Positions 14,800 to 23,204 of a DNA stretch of 64,000 bases are shown piece by piece. Both the position numbers and the translations under genes were made by a program. The stretch spans positions 927,902 to 991,901 of the forward strand of contig CAVZQE010000022.1 of NCBI GenBank assembly GCA_963777325.1, given 5' to 3'. Origin of the DNA: JAFAXA01 sp963777325 (GTDB lineage: Bacteria > Pseudomonadota > Alphaproteobacteria > Acetobacterales > Acetobacteraceae). Within the stretch, counting starts at the first letter, position 1, and every line of letters starts with the position of its first letter. Below the pieces are notes generated by a model that saw only the letters and a list, made by a program, of their open reading frames with translations, was not told the origin of the DNA and made no database searches.

Positions 14800-16435
14800 T
14801 GGCGCCGATGTCCTTGTCGGCATCGATTCGGGAACGTCCGTCGTCAAGGCGGTCGCCTTCGACCTCGCCGGTCGCCAGATCGCGGCGGCTTCGGTCCTCA
14901 ACCGGTTCGTGACCGGCTTGGACGGCTCGGCCTGCCAGCCGCTGGACCGGACCTGGACGGACTGCGTGCAGGCGCTGCGCGGGCTCGGCGAGAGCGTCGA
15001 GAACCTCGCGCGCCGCACCGCCGCGATCGCGGTTACCGCGCAAGGCGACGGAACCTGGCTCGTGGGCGCGCGGAACGCGCCGGTGACGGATGCGTGGCTG
15101 TGGCTCGACGCGCGCGCCGCGCCGACAGTGGAACGCCTGAGCGCCGGCCGCTTGCAACGCGCCCGCTTCGAGGCGACCGGCACCGGCCTCAATACCTGCC
15201 AACAGGGCGCCCAGATGGCGCAGATGGATTGCACGGTCCCCGAGCTTCTGGATCGCGCCGAGGTGGCGCTGCACTGCAAGGACTGGCTGTACCTGAATCT
15301 CACGGGCGTGCGGGCTACCGACCCGTCGGAGGCGAGCTTCACCTTCGGCAATTTCCGCACGCGCCAGTACGACGACACGGTGATCGAGGCGCTCGGGCTC
15401 GCTGAGCGACGGCACCTCCTCCCCGAAATCATCGACGGCACGGAGATCACGCATCCGCTGACGGACGAGGCGGCGGAGGCGACCGGCCTGCTTGCGGGCA
15501 CGCCGGTCAGCCTCGGCTATGTCGACATGGTCATGACCGCGCTCGGGGCCGGCGTGCATACGGGCGAGGACCGCGCCGCCTGCTCCATCGTGGGCTCCAC
15601 CGGCGTTCATCTGATCGCCAAAGCGGTCGAGGATGTGCGGCTGAACGCCGAGGGTACCGGCTACGTGATGACCCTGCCGGTGCCGGGCGTCGTGACCCAG
15701 GTGCAGACCAACATGGCGGCCGCGCTCAATATCGACTGGGCGCTGCGCCTCGCGGCCGACCTGATGGCGGAGACCGGGCGCGACATCGCCTTCTCCGACC
15801 TTGTCTCGCGCATCGAGGCTTGGCTGACCGCATCGCGGCCCGGTTCAATCCTCTATCACCCCTATATTTCGGAGGCCGGCGAGCGAGGTCCGTTCGTCAA
15901 CGCCCATGCCCGTGCCGGCTTCATCGGCCTGACCAGCGCGCACCGCTTCCCAGACCTGCTGCGGGCCGTGGTGGAAGGCCTCGGCATGGCCGCCCGCGAC
16001 TGCTACGCCGCGATGGACGACATGCCGGCCGAGCTGCGCCTGACCGGCGGCGCCGCCCGTTCCCGGTCGCTGCGCGGCGTGCTCGCGGCTTCGGTGCATG
16101 CCCGCGTCCGGGTTTCGAGCCGGGAGGAGGCCGGCGCCGCGGGAGCCGCGATGATGGCCGCGGTCGCGACCGGCGCCTATGCCTCGATGGAGGACTGCAT
16201 CGCGCAATGGGTCACGCCACTTCTCGGCCCCCCGGAAGCGCCCGATCCGCAGCTCGTCCGCATCTATGATCGCCTGTTCCCCGCCTATGTGCAGGCCCGT
16301 GTCTCGCTTGCGCCGGTCTGGGACGCTCTTGCCGGACGGCGCGACCCGCCATCTGCCGGGTTGAGCGCGGGCGGCGCGGAACCCGAAAAAGCGCCGCTCG
16401 ATGCGGTGGCGGCATCAGAACGGAGCGCGACATGA
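14792..16435 (+). CDS. eryA: Erythritol kinase
   Basis: A 547-residue FGGY kinase that phosphorylates erythritol, giving L-erythritol 4-phosphate, the first step of the Brucella-type pathway. Visible are VLVGIDSGTSVVKAV at the N-terminus, VTAQGDGTW, LHCKDWLYLNLTG, LGYVDMVMTALG and the C-terminal ELRLTGGAARSRSLR signature. Identity as EryA rests on its overall sequence and on the following eryB-C-D-H-I genes. Start is GTG 14792; an in-frame stop just upstream excludes a longer protein. It overlaps the leader frame upstream and eryB downstream (ATGA). Confidence 0.92.
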   Translation: MRDGADVLVGIDSGTSVVKAVAFDLAGRQIAAASVLNRFVTGLDGSACQPLDRTWTDCVQALRGLGESVENLARRTAAIAVTAQGDGTWLVGARNAPVTDAWLWLDARAAPTVERLSAGRLQRARFEATGTGLNTCQQGAQMAQMDCTVPELLDRAEVALHCKDWLYLNLTGVRATDPSEASFTFGNFRTRQYDDTVIEALGLAERRHLLPEIIDGTEITHPLTDEAAEATGLLAGTPVSLGYVDMVMTALGAGVHTGEDRAACSIVGSTGVHLIAKAVEDVRLNAEGTGYVMTLPVPGVVTQVQTNMAAALNIDWALRLAADLMAETGRDIAFSDLVSRIEAWLTASRPGSILYHPYISEAGERGPFVNAHARAGFIGLTSAHRFPDLLRAVVEGLGMAARDCYAAMDDMPAELRLTGGAARSRSLRGVLAASVHARVRVSSREEAGAAGAAMMAAVATGAYASMEDCIAQWVTPLLGPPEAPDPQLVRIYDRLFPAYVQARVSLAPVWDALAGRRDPPSAGLSAGGAEPEKAPLDAVAASERSAT

Positions 16436-17947
16436 CGGAACCCCGCACGGTCGATCTGCTGGTGATCGGAGGCGGCATCAACGGCGCCGGCGTCGCGCGC
16501 GACGCGGTCGGCCGGGGCCTTTCGGTCATTCTTTGCGAGAAGGACGATCTCGCCCAGGGCACTTCGTCGCGCTCTGGCAAGCTCGTGCATGGCGGGCTGC
16601 GTTACCTCGAATACTACGAGTTCCGCCTGGTGCGCGAGGCATTGATCGAGCGCGAGGTGCTGCTGGAGGCGGCGCCCCACATCATCTGGCCGCTGCGCTT
16701 CGTTCTGCCGCACAGCCCGGAGCAGCGCCCGCGCTGGCTGATCCGGGCCGGCCTTTTCCTGTACGACAATCTCGGCGGCCGCAAGCGCCTGCCCGGCACC
16801 CGCACCGTCGACCTGCGGCAGAGTCCCGAGGGCAAGCCGATCCAGCCGCAGTTCACGCGTGCCTTCGAGTATTCCGATTGCTGGGTCGAGGATGCGCGCT
16901 TGGTCGTTCTGAACGCGCTCGCGGCCTCGGAAAGCGGCGCGACCGTGCTCACCCGCACCGCTTTTGCGGGCGCCCGGCGAGAGGGCGATGTATGGGTCGC
17001 CGAGCTCACCGACACAAGGACCGGCCAGCGCCGCAGCGTCCACGCCCGCTGCCTGGTGAACACCGCCGGTCCCTGGGTGCAGCAGATTTTCAGCAACGTC
17101 ACGGAAGTCAGCACGCGGCGGCGTGTCCGGCTGGTCAAGGGCAGCCACCTGATCCTGAAGAAGTTCTGGGACGGCCCGCAAGCCTATCTGCTGCAGAACA
17201 CCGACAAGCGGGTGATCTTCGTCAACCCCTATGCCGGCGATCTGGCGCTGATCGGCACCACCGACATTCCGTACCGAGGGCGCGCCGGAGAAAGTCGCGG
17301 TCGCGGACAGCGAGGTCGAGTATCTACTCGGGGTTCTCAACCGCTACTTCAAGCAGCAGTTCACGCCGGCGGACGTGGTCAACCGTTTCTCGGGCGTGCG
17401 GCCGCTGTTCGACGACGGCAAGGGCAATCCCTCTGCGGTCACGCGCGATTACGTGTTCGAGGTCGAGGGCGGCGAGGGCAGGGCGCCCCTGCTGTCGGCG
17501 TTCGGCGGCAAGATCACGACCTACCGCAAGCTCGCGGAGCACGCACTCGAGAAGCTGAAGCCGTTCTTCCCGCAGATGGGCGCGGCGTGGACCGCCAAAG
17601 CGCACCTTCCGGGCGGCGACATTCCGAACGCCGACTTCGACGCGTTCCTCGCCGATGTCGGCGGGCGCTATCCGTGGCTCCCCGAGCCTGTGGCGCACGA
17701 CTACGCCCGGCTCTACGGGACGCGCATGGAGCGGGTCATCGGAGACGCCAAACGCGTGGGCGATCTCGGCCGCCACTTCGGCGAGCGACTCTACGAGCGC
17801 GAGGCGCGCTACCTCGTGGAGCACGAGTGGGCGGAGACGGCGGAGGACATTCTGGAGCGGCGAACCAAGCACTACCTGCACATGACACCGGAGCAGATTG
17901 CCGCGTTCACCAACTGGTTCGCGGCCGAACGCGCGCAGGCGGCCTGA
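16432..17947 (+). pseudogene. eryB: Erythritol phosphate dehydrogenase, interrupted by a one-base frameshift
   Basis: A GlpD-family FAD dehydrogenase that oxidises L-erythritol 4-phosphate to L-3-tetrulose 4-phosphate and reduces quinone. The FAD motif VIGGGINGAGVARDA and TSSRSGKLVHGGLRYLEYYE are at the N-terminus. The frame runs to LIGTTDIPY, then an extra C at about 17275 shifts it; removing it restores EGAPEKVAVADSEVEYLLG and a complete C-terminus with FGGKITTYRKLAEHAL. The repaired protein has 504 residues, normal for EryB. Both halves are intact and GC-matched, so a sequencing error or a very recent mutation is likely. Without EryB the pathway would stop at the second step. Confidence 0.88.
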
Positions 17948-17975
17948 GCCGACTCGCACCGACCGGAGTGGCCCG

Positions 17976-18908
17976 ATGCCTCTGACCCTTTCGCTCAATA
18001 CCAACCCGCTCGTGAACCGCTTTGCGGACCCCGACGATCTGATCGAGACCGTGGCGCGGGATCTGCGCATCCGCGACCTGCAGCTCACCCACGAGTTCAT
18101 CAATCCGAGCTGGCCCGCCCCGGTGATCAGCCGTCTCACCCGGCGGATGCAGGCCGCGCTGAGGCGGACCGGCGTGCGCGTGACCTCCGGCATGACCGGC
18201 CCGTACGGGCGGCTCAACCATTTCGGCCACCCCGACCGCGATGTCCGCCGGTACTCTGTCAACTGGTTCAAGACCTTCGCCGACATCACGGCCGAACTCG
18301 GCGGCAGCTCGGTCGGCACGCAGTTCGCGATCCTGACCTACAGGGATTTCGACGACCCGGCGCGGCGCGAGGAGATCATCCGCATCGCCATCGATTGCTG
18401 GGCCGAAGTGGCCGCGCACGCGAAGGAAGCCGGCCTTGACTACGTGTTCTGGGAGCCGATGAGCATCGGCCGGGAGTTCGGTGAAACCATCGACGCCTGC
18501 CTCAAGCTGCAGGACCGTCTTACCGGCGCCGATATGGCGGTACCGATGTGGATGATGGCGGACATCGACCACGGCGATGTGACCAGCAGGAACCCCGAGG
18601 ACTACGACCCCTATGCCTGGGCGCGGGCGGTGCCGAAGGTCTCGCCGATTATCCACATCAAGCAGTCGCTGATGGATAAGGGCGGCCATCGTCCCTTCAC
18701 CGCCGCGTTCAATGCAAAGGGCCGCGTTCAACCCGGGCCGCTCCTCGCCGCCTTTACCGAGGGCGGGGCGAAGGACAACGAGATCTGTCTCGAGCTCTCC
18801 TTCAAGGAGCGCGAGCCGAACGATCGCGAGGTCATCCCGCAGATCGCCGAAAGCGTCGCGTTCTGGGCGCCTTACATCGACACGGGCGCCGCCCGTCTGA
18901 CGGCCTGA
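17976..18908 (+). CDS. eryC: EryC, tetrulose-4-phosphate racemase (xylose-isomerase-like TIM barrel)
   Basis: A 310-residue TIM-barrel sugar-phosphate epimerase/isomerase. In Brucella, EryC converts L-3-tetrulose 4-phosphate to the D form. Metal-ligand type acidic and histidine residues of the AP-endonuclease-2 fold are visible in LQLTHEFINP, VFWEPMSIGREFGE, MMADIDHGD, and IIHIKQS. Start ATG 17976 lies 28 bases after eryB; GTG starts further upstream would overlap eryB and are unnecessary. Assignment rests on sequence likeness and the operon position between eryB and eryD. Confidence 0.88.
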   Translation: MPLTLSLNTNPLVNRFADPDDLIETVARDLRIRDLQLTHEFINPSWPAPVISRLTRRMQAALRRTGVRVTSGMTGPYGRLNHFGHPDRDVRRYSVNWFKTFADITAELGGSSVGTQFAILTYRDFDDPARREEIIRIAIDCWAEVAAHAKEAGLDYVFWEPMSIGREFGETIDACLKLQDRLTGADMAVPMWMMADIDHGDVTSRNPEDYDPYAWARAVPKVSPIIHIKQSLMDKGGHRPFTAAFNAKGRVQPGPLLAAFTEGGAKDNEICLELSFKEREPNDREVIPQIAESVAFWAPYIDTGAARLTA

Positions 18909-18919
18909 CGGTACGCAAA

Positions 18920-19867
18920 GTGACTCCGACCGACCCTGACGCCTCGCTCGCGATCCGGGCGGTCTGGCTCCATTACGCTGGCGGGCTGACGCAGGCGGCG
19001 GTGGCCGAGCGCCTCGGCATCACGAACTTGAAGGCGCATCGCCTGATCGCCCGCGCCGTCGCCGATGGCGTCGTGAAGGTGAGCATCGACGCCGACATCG
19101 TCGAGTGCGTAGATCTCGAAGACCGGCTGGCCGCCCTCTATGGCCTGGAATATTGCGAGGTCGCCCCGGATCTCGGAGAGGACGGGCTTCCGGTCCGAAC
19201 ACTCGGTCTCGCCGGCGGCGGCTATCTCCGGCGCGAGATCGAACGCGGCGAGCACCGTGTCATCGGGCTTGGCCACGGCAGAACCCTGGCCGCCGCCGTA
19301 CAGCAGCTTCCGAGACTTAACGCGAAGGAGGTCCGCTTCGTCTCCCTGCTCGGCGGCCTCACGCGAAACTACTCGGCCAACCCCTACGACGTCATGCATC
19401 GCCTGGCCGAGCGGACATCCGCCCAAGCCTACGTGATGCCGGTGCCGTTTTGCGCCAACTCGGTCGAGGACCGCGAGGTTCTGCTGGAACAGCGCGGCGT
19501 GCGCGAGGTCTTCGACATGGCCAAGCAGGCGAGCCTCAAATTCGTCGGCATCGGCACCGTCGATCCGCAGTCCCAGCTCGTGCTGTCAGGCATGATCGAC
19601 CCGATACAGATCGAGGCGATCTCCGCTGCCGGCGGCGTGGCGGAACTCCTCGGGCATTTCTTCGACGCGGAGGGCCGGATGATGGCAACACCGCTGACCG
19701 GCCACACCCTTGCCGCTCCGCTTGGCGAACCAGGAACGCGCCGCATGGTGGCCATCGCTGGCGGAGCCGAGAAAATCGCCTCGATCGCCGCCGCCCTGAA
19801 GAGCCGGCGTCTGACCGGCCTGATCGTCGACGAATGCACCGCGATGGCGCTTCTCGGAGAGACTTGA
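18920..19867 (+). CDS. eryD: EryD, SorC/DeoR-type transcriptional regulator of erythritol catabolism
   Basis: A 315-residue regulator with an N-terminal helix-turn-helix (LTQAAVAERLGITNLKAHRL, about residues 24-43) and a SorC sugar-binding domain (about residues 55-315). EryD of Brucella represses the ery operon and is released by erythritol or a metabolite. Start is GTG 18920, ten bases after eryC, with a weak ribosome site, suggesting low expression. Its effector domain is strikingly similar to the domain fused to the transport ATPase at 11409-13733. Confidence 0.9.
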   Translation: MTPTDPDASLAIRAVWLHYAGGLTQAAVAERLGITNLKAHRLIARAVADGVVKVSIDADIVECVDLEDRLAALYGLEYCEVAPDLGEDGLPVRTLGLAGGGYLRREIERGEHRVIGLGHGRTLAAAVQQLPRLNAKEVRFVSLLGGLTRNYSANPYDVMHRLAERTSAQAYVMPVPFCANSVEDREVLLEQRGVREVFDMAKQASLKFVGIGTVDPQSQLVLSGMIDPIQIEAISAAGGVAELLGHFFDAEGRMMATPLTGHTLAAPLGEPGTRRMVAIAGGAEKIASIAAALKSRRLTGLIVDECTAMALLGET

Positions 19868-19942
19868 TCCTGTGATGAACGCGCGTCGGGTTGTCCGGCG
19901 GCCGGTTTTCGCTGAGCACCCTCGGGGGGGAAGGGAGAAAGA

Positions 19943-20698
19943 ATGATCTGGGTCGGCACCAGCTGGAAGATGAACAAGACACTCGCCGAGGGTCTCGCTT
20001 TCGCGCAGGCGCTGCAAGCGTTCGCGCCGGAGATCGATGGCCGCATCCAGCCGTTCGTTATTCCGCCCTTCACGGCCGTGCGAGAGGTCAAAATCGCGCT
20101 TGCCGCGAAGCGAGTGAAGGTGGGCGCCCAGAACATGCATTGGGCCGACGCGGGCGCATGGACGGGCGAAGTGTCCCCGCTCATGCTGAAGGATTGCGGG
20201 TTGGATCTGGTCGAGCTCGGCCACAGCGAGCGGCGCGAGCATTTTGGCGAGACCGATCGGACGGTGGGCCTGAAGACCGAGGCCGCCATACGGCATGGTT
20301 TGGTGCCACTGATCTGCGTGGGGGAGACGCTGGCAGAGCGCGAGTCGGGCCGTGCCGACGCGGTGCTGACCGGCCAGACCGAGGGCGCATTGCAGTATCT
20401 CGACCCGACGCAACGTGCAGCCCCGATGCTGTTCGCCTACGAACCGGTCTGGGCGATCGGAGAGAGGGGCATTCCGGCGAGCGCCGACTACGCGGACCGC
20501 CAGCAGGCGCTGATCAGGCGCGTTGCCGCCGCGATTCTGCCGGCCGAGCCGCCCGTGCTGTACGGCGGCAGCGTCAATCCCGGCAATGCGGCGGAGCTGA
20601 TCGCCCAGCCGCATGTCGACGGCCTCTTCATCGGGCGCTCGGCTTGGCAGGCCGAAGGTTTCATCGACATCCTGCGCCGCGTTTCGGCCGCGATCTGA
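19943..20698 (+). CDS. eryH: EryH, triosephosphate-isomerase-like tetrulose-4-phosphate isomerase
   Basis: A 251-residue TIM-family protein (TpiA2). Catalytic residues are present: Lys in GTSWKMNK, His in ELGHSERR, Glu in AYEPVWAIG, with the phosphate-binding YGGSVNPGNA. In Brucella this second TpiA homologue converts D-3-tetrulose 4-phosphate to D-erythrulose 4-phosphate. The neighbouring ery genes make that role more likely than glycolytic TpiA, though triosephosphate activity cannot be excluded. Strong ribosome site GGGAGAAAG before ATG 19943. Confidence 0.9.
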   Translation: MIWVGTSWKMNKTLAEGLAFAQALQAFAPEIDGRIQPFVIPPFTAVREVKIALAAKRVKVGAQNMHWADAGAWTGEVSPLMLKDCGLDLVELGHSERREHFGETDRTVGLKTEAAIRHGLVPLICVGETLAERESGRADAVLTGQTEGALQYLDPTQRAAPMLFAYEPVWAIGERGIPASADYADRQQALIRRVAAAILPAEPPVLYGGSVNPGNAAELIAQPHVDGLFIGRSAWQAEGFIDILRRVSAAI

Positions 20699-20766
20699 CC
20701 CCGCCGTTTGATCGCCGCCATCGGACAGTTCATCATTGCATTCAACCGACAAACCAGGAGGAAGAC

Positions 20767-21222
20767 ATGAAGATCGCGATTGCGGGCGACAGCGCCGGCG
20801 TCGGCCTCGCCCACACGCTTGCGGAGCATCTCAAAGCGCGTCACGAGGTGGCCGAGCTCAGCACGCCGGAGAATGACGGGGAGAAGTTCTACGCCCATCT
20901 CACCGACCGAGTGGCGAACGCCGTGAAGGACGGAACCTACGACAAGGGGATTTTGGTCTGTGGCACAGGGATCGGCGTCTGCATCTCGGCGAACAAGGTG
21001 CCGGGCATCCGCGCGGCGCTGACGCATGACACCTACTCGGCGGAGCGGGCCGCGCTGTCGAATGACGCCCATATCATCACCATGGGGGCGCGGGTCATCG
21101 GTCCCGAGCTCGCCAAGTCGATCGCCGACGCGTTCCTTGCCCAGAGCTTCGATGCCGCCGGCCGCTCGGCGCCCAACGTCAAGGCGATCAACGAGGTCGA
21201 AGCGAAATACGCAAAGGCATGA
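20767..21222 (+). CDS. eryI: EryI, RpiB-family D-erythrose-4-phosphate isomerase
   Basis: A 151-residue LacAB/RpiB isomerase with the catalytic Cys in LVCGTGIGVCISANKVPGI and the RAALTHDTYSAERA segment. In the Brucella pathway EryI makes D-erythrose 4-phosphate, which enters the pentose phosphate pathway. An ideal AGGAGG ribosome site precedes ATG 20767. It ends the rightward ery operon and converges on dhaL; an inverted repeat covers both stop codons. Confidence 0.92.
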   Translation: MKIAIAGDSAGVGLAHTLAEHLKARHEVAELSTPENDGEKFYAHLTDRVANAVKDGTYDKGILVCGTGIGVCISANKVPGIRAALTHDTYSAERAALSNDAHIITMGARVIGPELAKSIADAFLAQSFDAAGRSAPNVKAINEVEAKYAKA

Positions 21223-21252
21223 TCCGACGCTGCGACCGGCCGCGCCGGATCA
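21220..21252. terminator. Inverted repeat between convergent eryI and dhaL
   Basis: TGATCCG at 21220-21226 and CGGATCA at 21246-21252 form a seven-base stem around a GC-rich centre, across the 27-base gap and including the end of both genes. There is no T-run. Possible bidirectional terminator. Confidence 0.35.
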
Positions 21253-21882
21253 AGCGAAGACGCGCCGCATCGCATCGATAACGATCACGGTGGACGCGGC
21301 GCCCGGATCGACATGCCCGCGCGCCCGTTCGCCCAGGCGCTCGGCGCGGCCCTTGGCGGCGACCATGTCGCGCGTCGCCTCCGCGCCGGTCCGGGCCGCG
21401 TCCGAAGCCGCTTGCAGACACTGCGCGAGAGTGAGGCCGGCGGCTTGCGCGTCGACGGCCGCTTTCGCCGCCGGCGCCCAGGCGTCGAGCATGGTTTTGT
21501 CTCCGGGCTCGGCCTTGCCACGGTCGCGGATGCCCGTCGCCATCGCCTGCACCATCGCCACCACGTCCCCATCGTCGAGCGACGGCTTGCCCTTGACCGC
21601 CGCGCCCGCCCGCATCAGCGCCGTGGCGTAGAGCGGCCCGGACGAGGCGCCGACCGCATTCAGCAGCGCCTTCGCCGCCGCGTTCAGCATCGCGCTCGGC
21701 TCGGAGCCCGCCGCCATCGGCGCGACGGCGTCCCGCGCAGCGCCGAAGCCAAGCGCCATGGCGATGCCGTGGTCGGCGTCGCCGATCGCCCCGTCCAGCC
21801 GGCAGAGCTCGTCCTTGTTCGCCTCCAGGTCGGAGGCGATGGCGGCGAACATCGCCCGGAGCGCGGCCGCGTCGACGCCCAT
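21250..21882 (-). CDS. dhaL: Dihydroxyacetone/tetrulose kinase, ADP-binding subunit DhaL
   Basis: A 210-residue DhaL domain. The nucleotide/Mg site is visible as LDGAIGDADHGIAM near residue 25, with GASSGPLYATALMRAG, GDKTMLDAWAPA and GHVDPGAAST. It acts with DhaK to phosphorylate dihydroxyacetone or a tetrulose such as erythrulose. The start is set at ATG 21882 because it overlaps the dhaK stop by one base (TGATG). The ATP-type kinases of mycobacterial threitol/erythritol catabolism belong to this family, so in this cluster an erythrulose kinase is plausible. Confidence 0.9.
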   Translation of the reverse strand: MGVDAAALRAMFAAIASDLEANKDELCRLDGAIGDADHGIAMALGFGAARDAVAPMAAGSEPSAMLNAAAKALLNAVGASSGPLYATALMRAGAAVKGKPSLDDGDVVAMVQAMATGIRDRGKAEPGDKTMLDAWAPAAKAAVDAQAAGLTLAQCLQAASDAARTGAEATRDMVAAKGRAERLGERARGHVDPGAASTVIVIDAMRRVFA

Positions 21883-22889
21883 CAGCCCACTCGCAGCATC
21901 GCGCAGTCGCAGGGATGGTCGAGCATCGTCGTCAGCTCCTCGTCCAGGTGCATGCAGGTCACGGACGCGCCCGCCATTTCCAGCGAGGTGCACCAGTTGC
22001 CGACGGTGGTCGCATGCACCGCGAGCCCGGCGGCGTCGAGACGCTGCCGCACGCGCCGGTTGATGATGTAGAGCTCCATCAGCGGCGTCGCGCCGAGGCC
22101 GTTGACCAGCACCGTTACTCTCTCGCCGCTCGCCGCCGACATCTCTCGCAGAATCGCGTCGAGCATCTCGTCGACGATCTCGTCGGCGGGCTTCAGCTTG
22201 CCGCGCGCGACGCCCGGTTCGCCGTGGATGCCCATGCCGATCTCCATCTCGTCGTCGCCCAACTCGAAATTGGGCCGGCGCGTCTGCGGCAGCGAGCAGG
22301 GCGCGAGCGCGACCCCCATCGTGAAAGTGCGGTCGTTCGCCTTGCGCGCGATCCGTTCGACCTCATCGAGCGGCAGCATGAGGTCGCACGCCGCGCCCGC
22401 GGCCTTGAAGACGAAGAAATTGCCCGCCACTCCGCGCCGGCGCTCGCGCCGCTCGCGGGGGGCGGACGCGACATCGTCCGTGGTCAGAACCGTGCGGACC
22501 TCGATATCCTCCATCGCCGCCATCTCGGCGGCCATGTCGAAGTTCATCACGTCGCCCGCATAGTTGCCGTAGACGTAGAGCACGCCGGCTCCCCCGCTAG
22601 CGGCGCGCGTGCAGGCGAGGATCGGATCGGGCGGCGGCGACGCAAAGACATTGCCGATCGCCGCGGCATCGGCCAGGCCGCGCCCGACGAAGCCGAGGAA
22701 CGTCGGCTCGTGGCCCGAACCGCCGCCAATCACGAGGCCGACCTTTCCGGCCCGAGGCCCATCGCGCGCAACGACGGCTCTCGCGCTGCCGGCGACGCGC
22801 TTGATCTGCCTGGGGTGAGCCGCCAGCACTCCGTCGAGCATCTCATCGACGGCGGCGCCGCCGTCGTTCAGAATCTTTTTGCTCTGCAA
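21882..22889 (-). CDS. dhaK: Dihydroxyacetone/tetrulose kinase, substrate-binding subunit DhaK
   Basis: A DhaK protein of about 335 residues. GGGSGHEPTFLGFVG holds a substrate-site His, and the His in GMGIHGEPG is the residue expected to bind the ketose covalently; NYAGDVMNFDMA is also typical. It forms a two-gene operon with dhaL. No ATG fits the expected N-terminus (KKILND), so the start is probably TTG 22889 or TTG 22907; neither has a convincing ribosome site. Divergent from the second ABC transporter, which suggests that the two share a control region. Confidence 0.88.
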   Translation of the reverse strand: MQSKKILNDGGAAVDEMLDGVLAAHPRQIKRVAGSARAVVARDGPRAGKVGLVIGGGSGHEPTFLGFVGRGLADAAAIGNVFASPPPDPILACTRAASGGAGVLYVYGNYAGDVMNFDMAAEMAAMEDIEVRTVLTTDDVASAPRERRERRRGVAGNFFVFKAAGAACDLMLPLDEVERIARKANDRTFTMGVALAPCSLPQTRRPNFELGDDEMEIGMGIHGEPGVARGKLKPADEIVDEMLDAILREMSAASGERVTVLVNGLGATPLMELYIINRRVRQRLDAAGLAVHATTVGNWCTSLEMAGASVTCMHLDEELTTMLDHPCDCAMLRVG

Positions 22890-23156
22890 CGTGACCGCCG
22901 ATTGCAACTGGACGCGGCATTTTAGCCGAAGGTGTCCGGATTGCCAGCGCCCGGTCGAAGCGGAACTCCATCGAGCCGCACCGGCGCAAGCATACCCCCG
23001 CGCGAGTCTCATAGAGAGGATGAATTAAGCGGTTCAGAACGCGGGCCACTCTGGGCAATGCTTCTTCAATCCTCGCTTGACTTCGCCCGGAGCGGCGGTA
23101 GCGTGACGCCGATCATCGTCGCCCGTTTGCTGGCGGATGACCGGTGGGGGGAACGT
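22890..23156. other. Divergent control region between dhaK and the second ABC transporter
   Basis: Nearly 270 bases with one candidate rightward promoter (23077-23104), followed by a leader frame (23157-23204). I could not place a dhaK promoter and recognised no operator. Confidence 0.45.
23077..23104 (+). promoter_or_regulatory. Candidate promoter of the second ABC transporter operon
   Basis: TTGACT at 23077-23082 and TAGCGT at 23099-23104 with a 16-base spacer, about 50 bases before the leader frame. The -10 element is poor. Confidence 0.33.
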
Positions 23157-23204
23157 ATGGCTGGGCCGGCGGACTCGCACCCTGTTTCGCACGGTCCGGC
23201 ATGA
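23157..23204 (+). CDS. Putative 15-residue leader peptide coupled to the ABC ATPase
   Basis: ATG 23157 follows a G-rich ribosome site (GGTGGGGGG). The frame MAGPADSHPVSHGPA stops at TGA 23202-23204, overlapping the ATG of the ATPase gene at 23201 as ATGA. The ATPase itself has no good ribosome site, so coupling to the leader would explain its translation. It repeats the arrangement seen before eryA. Confidence 0.4.
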   Translation: MAGPADSHPVSHGPA

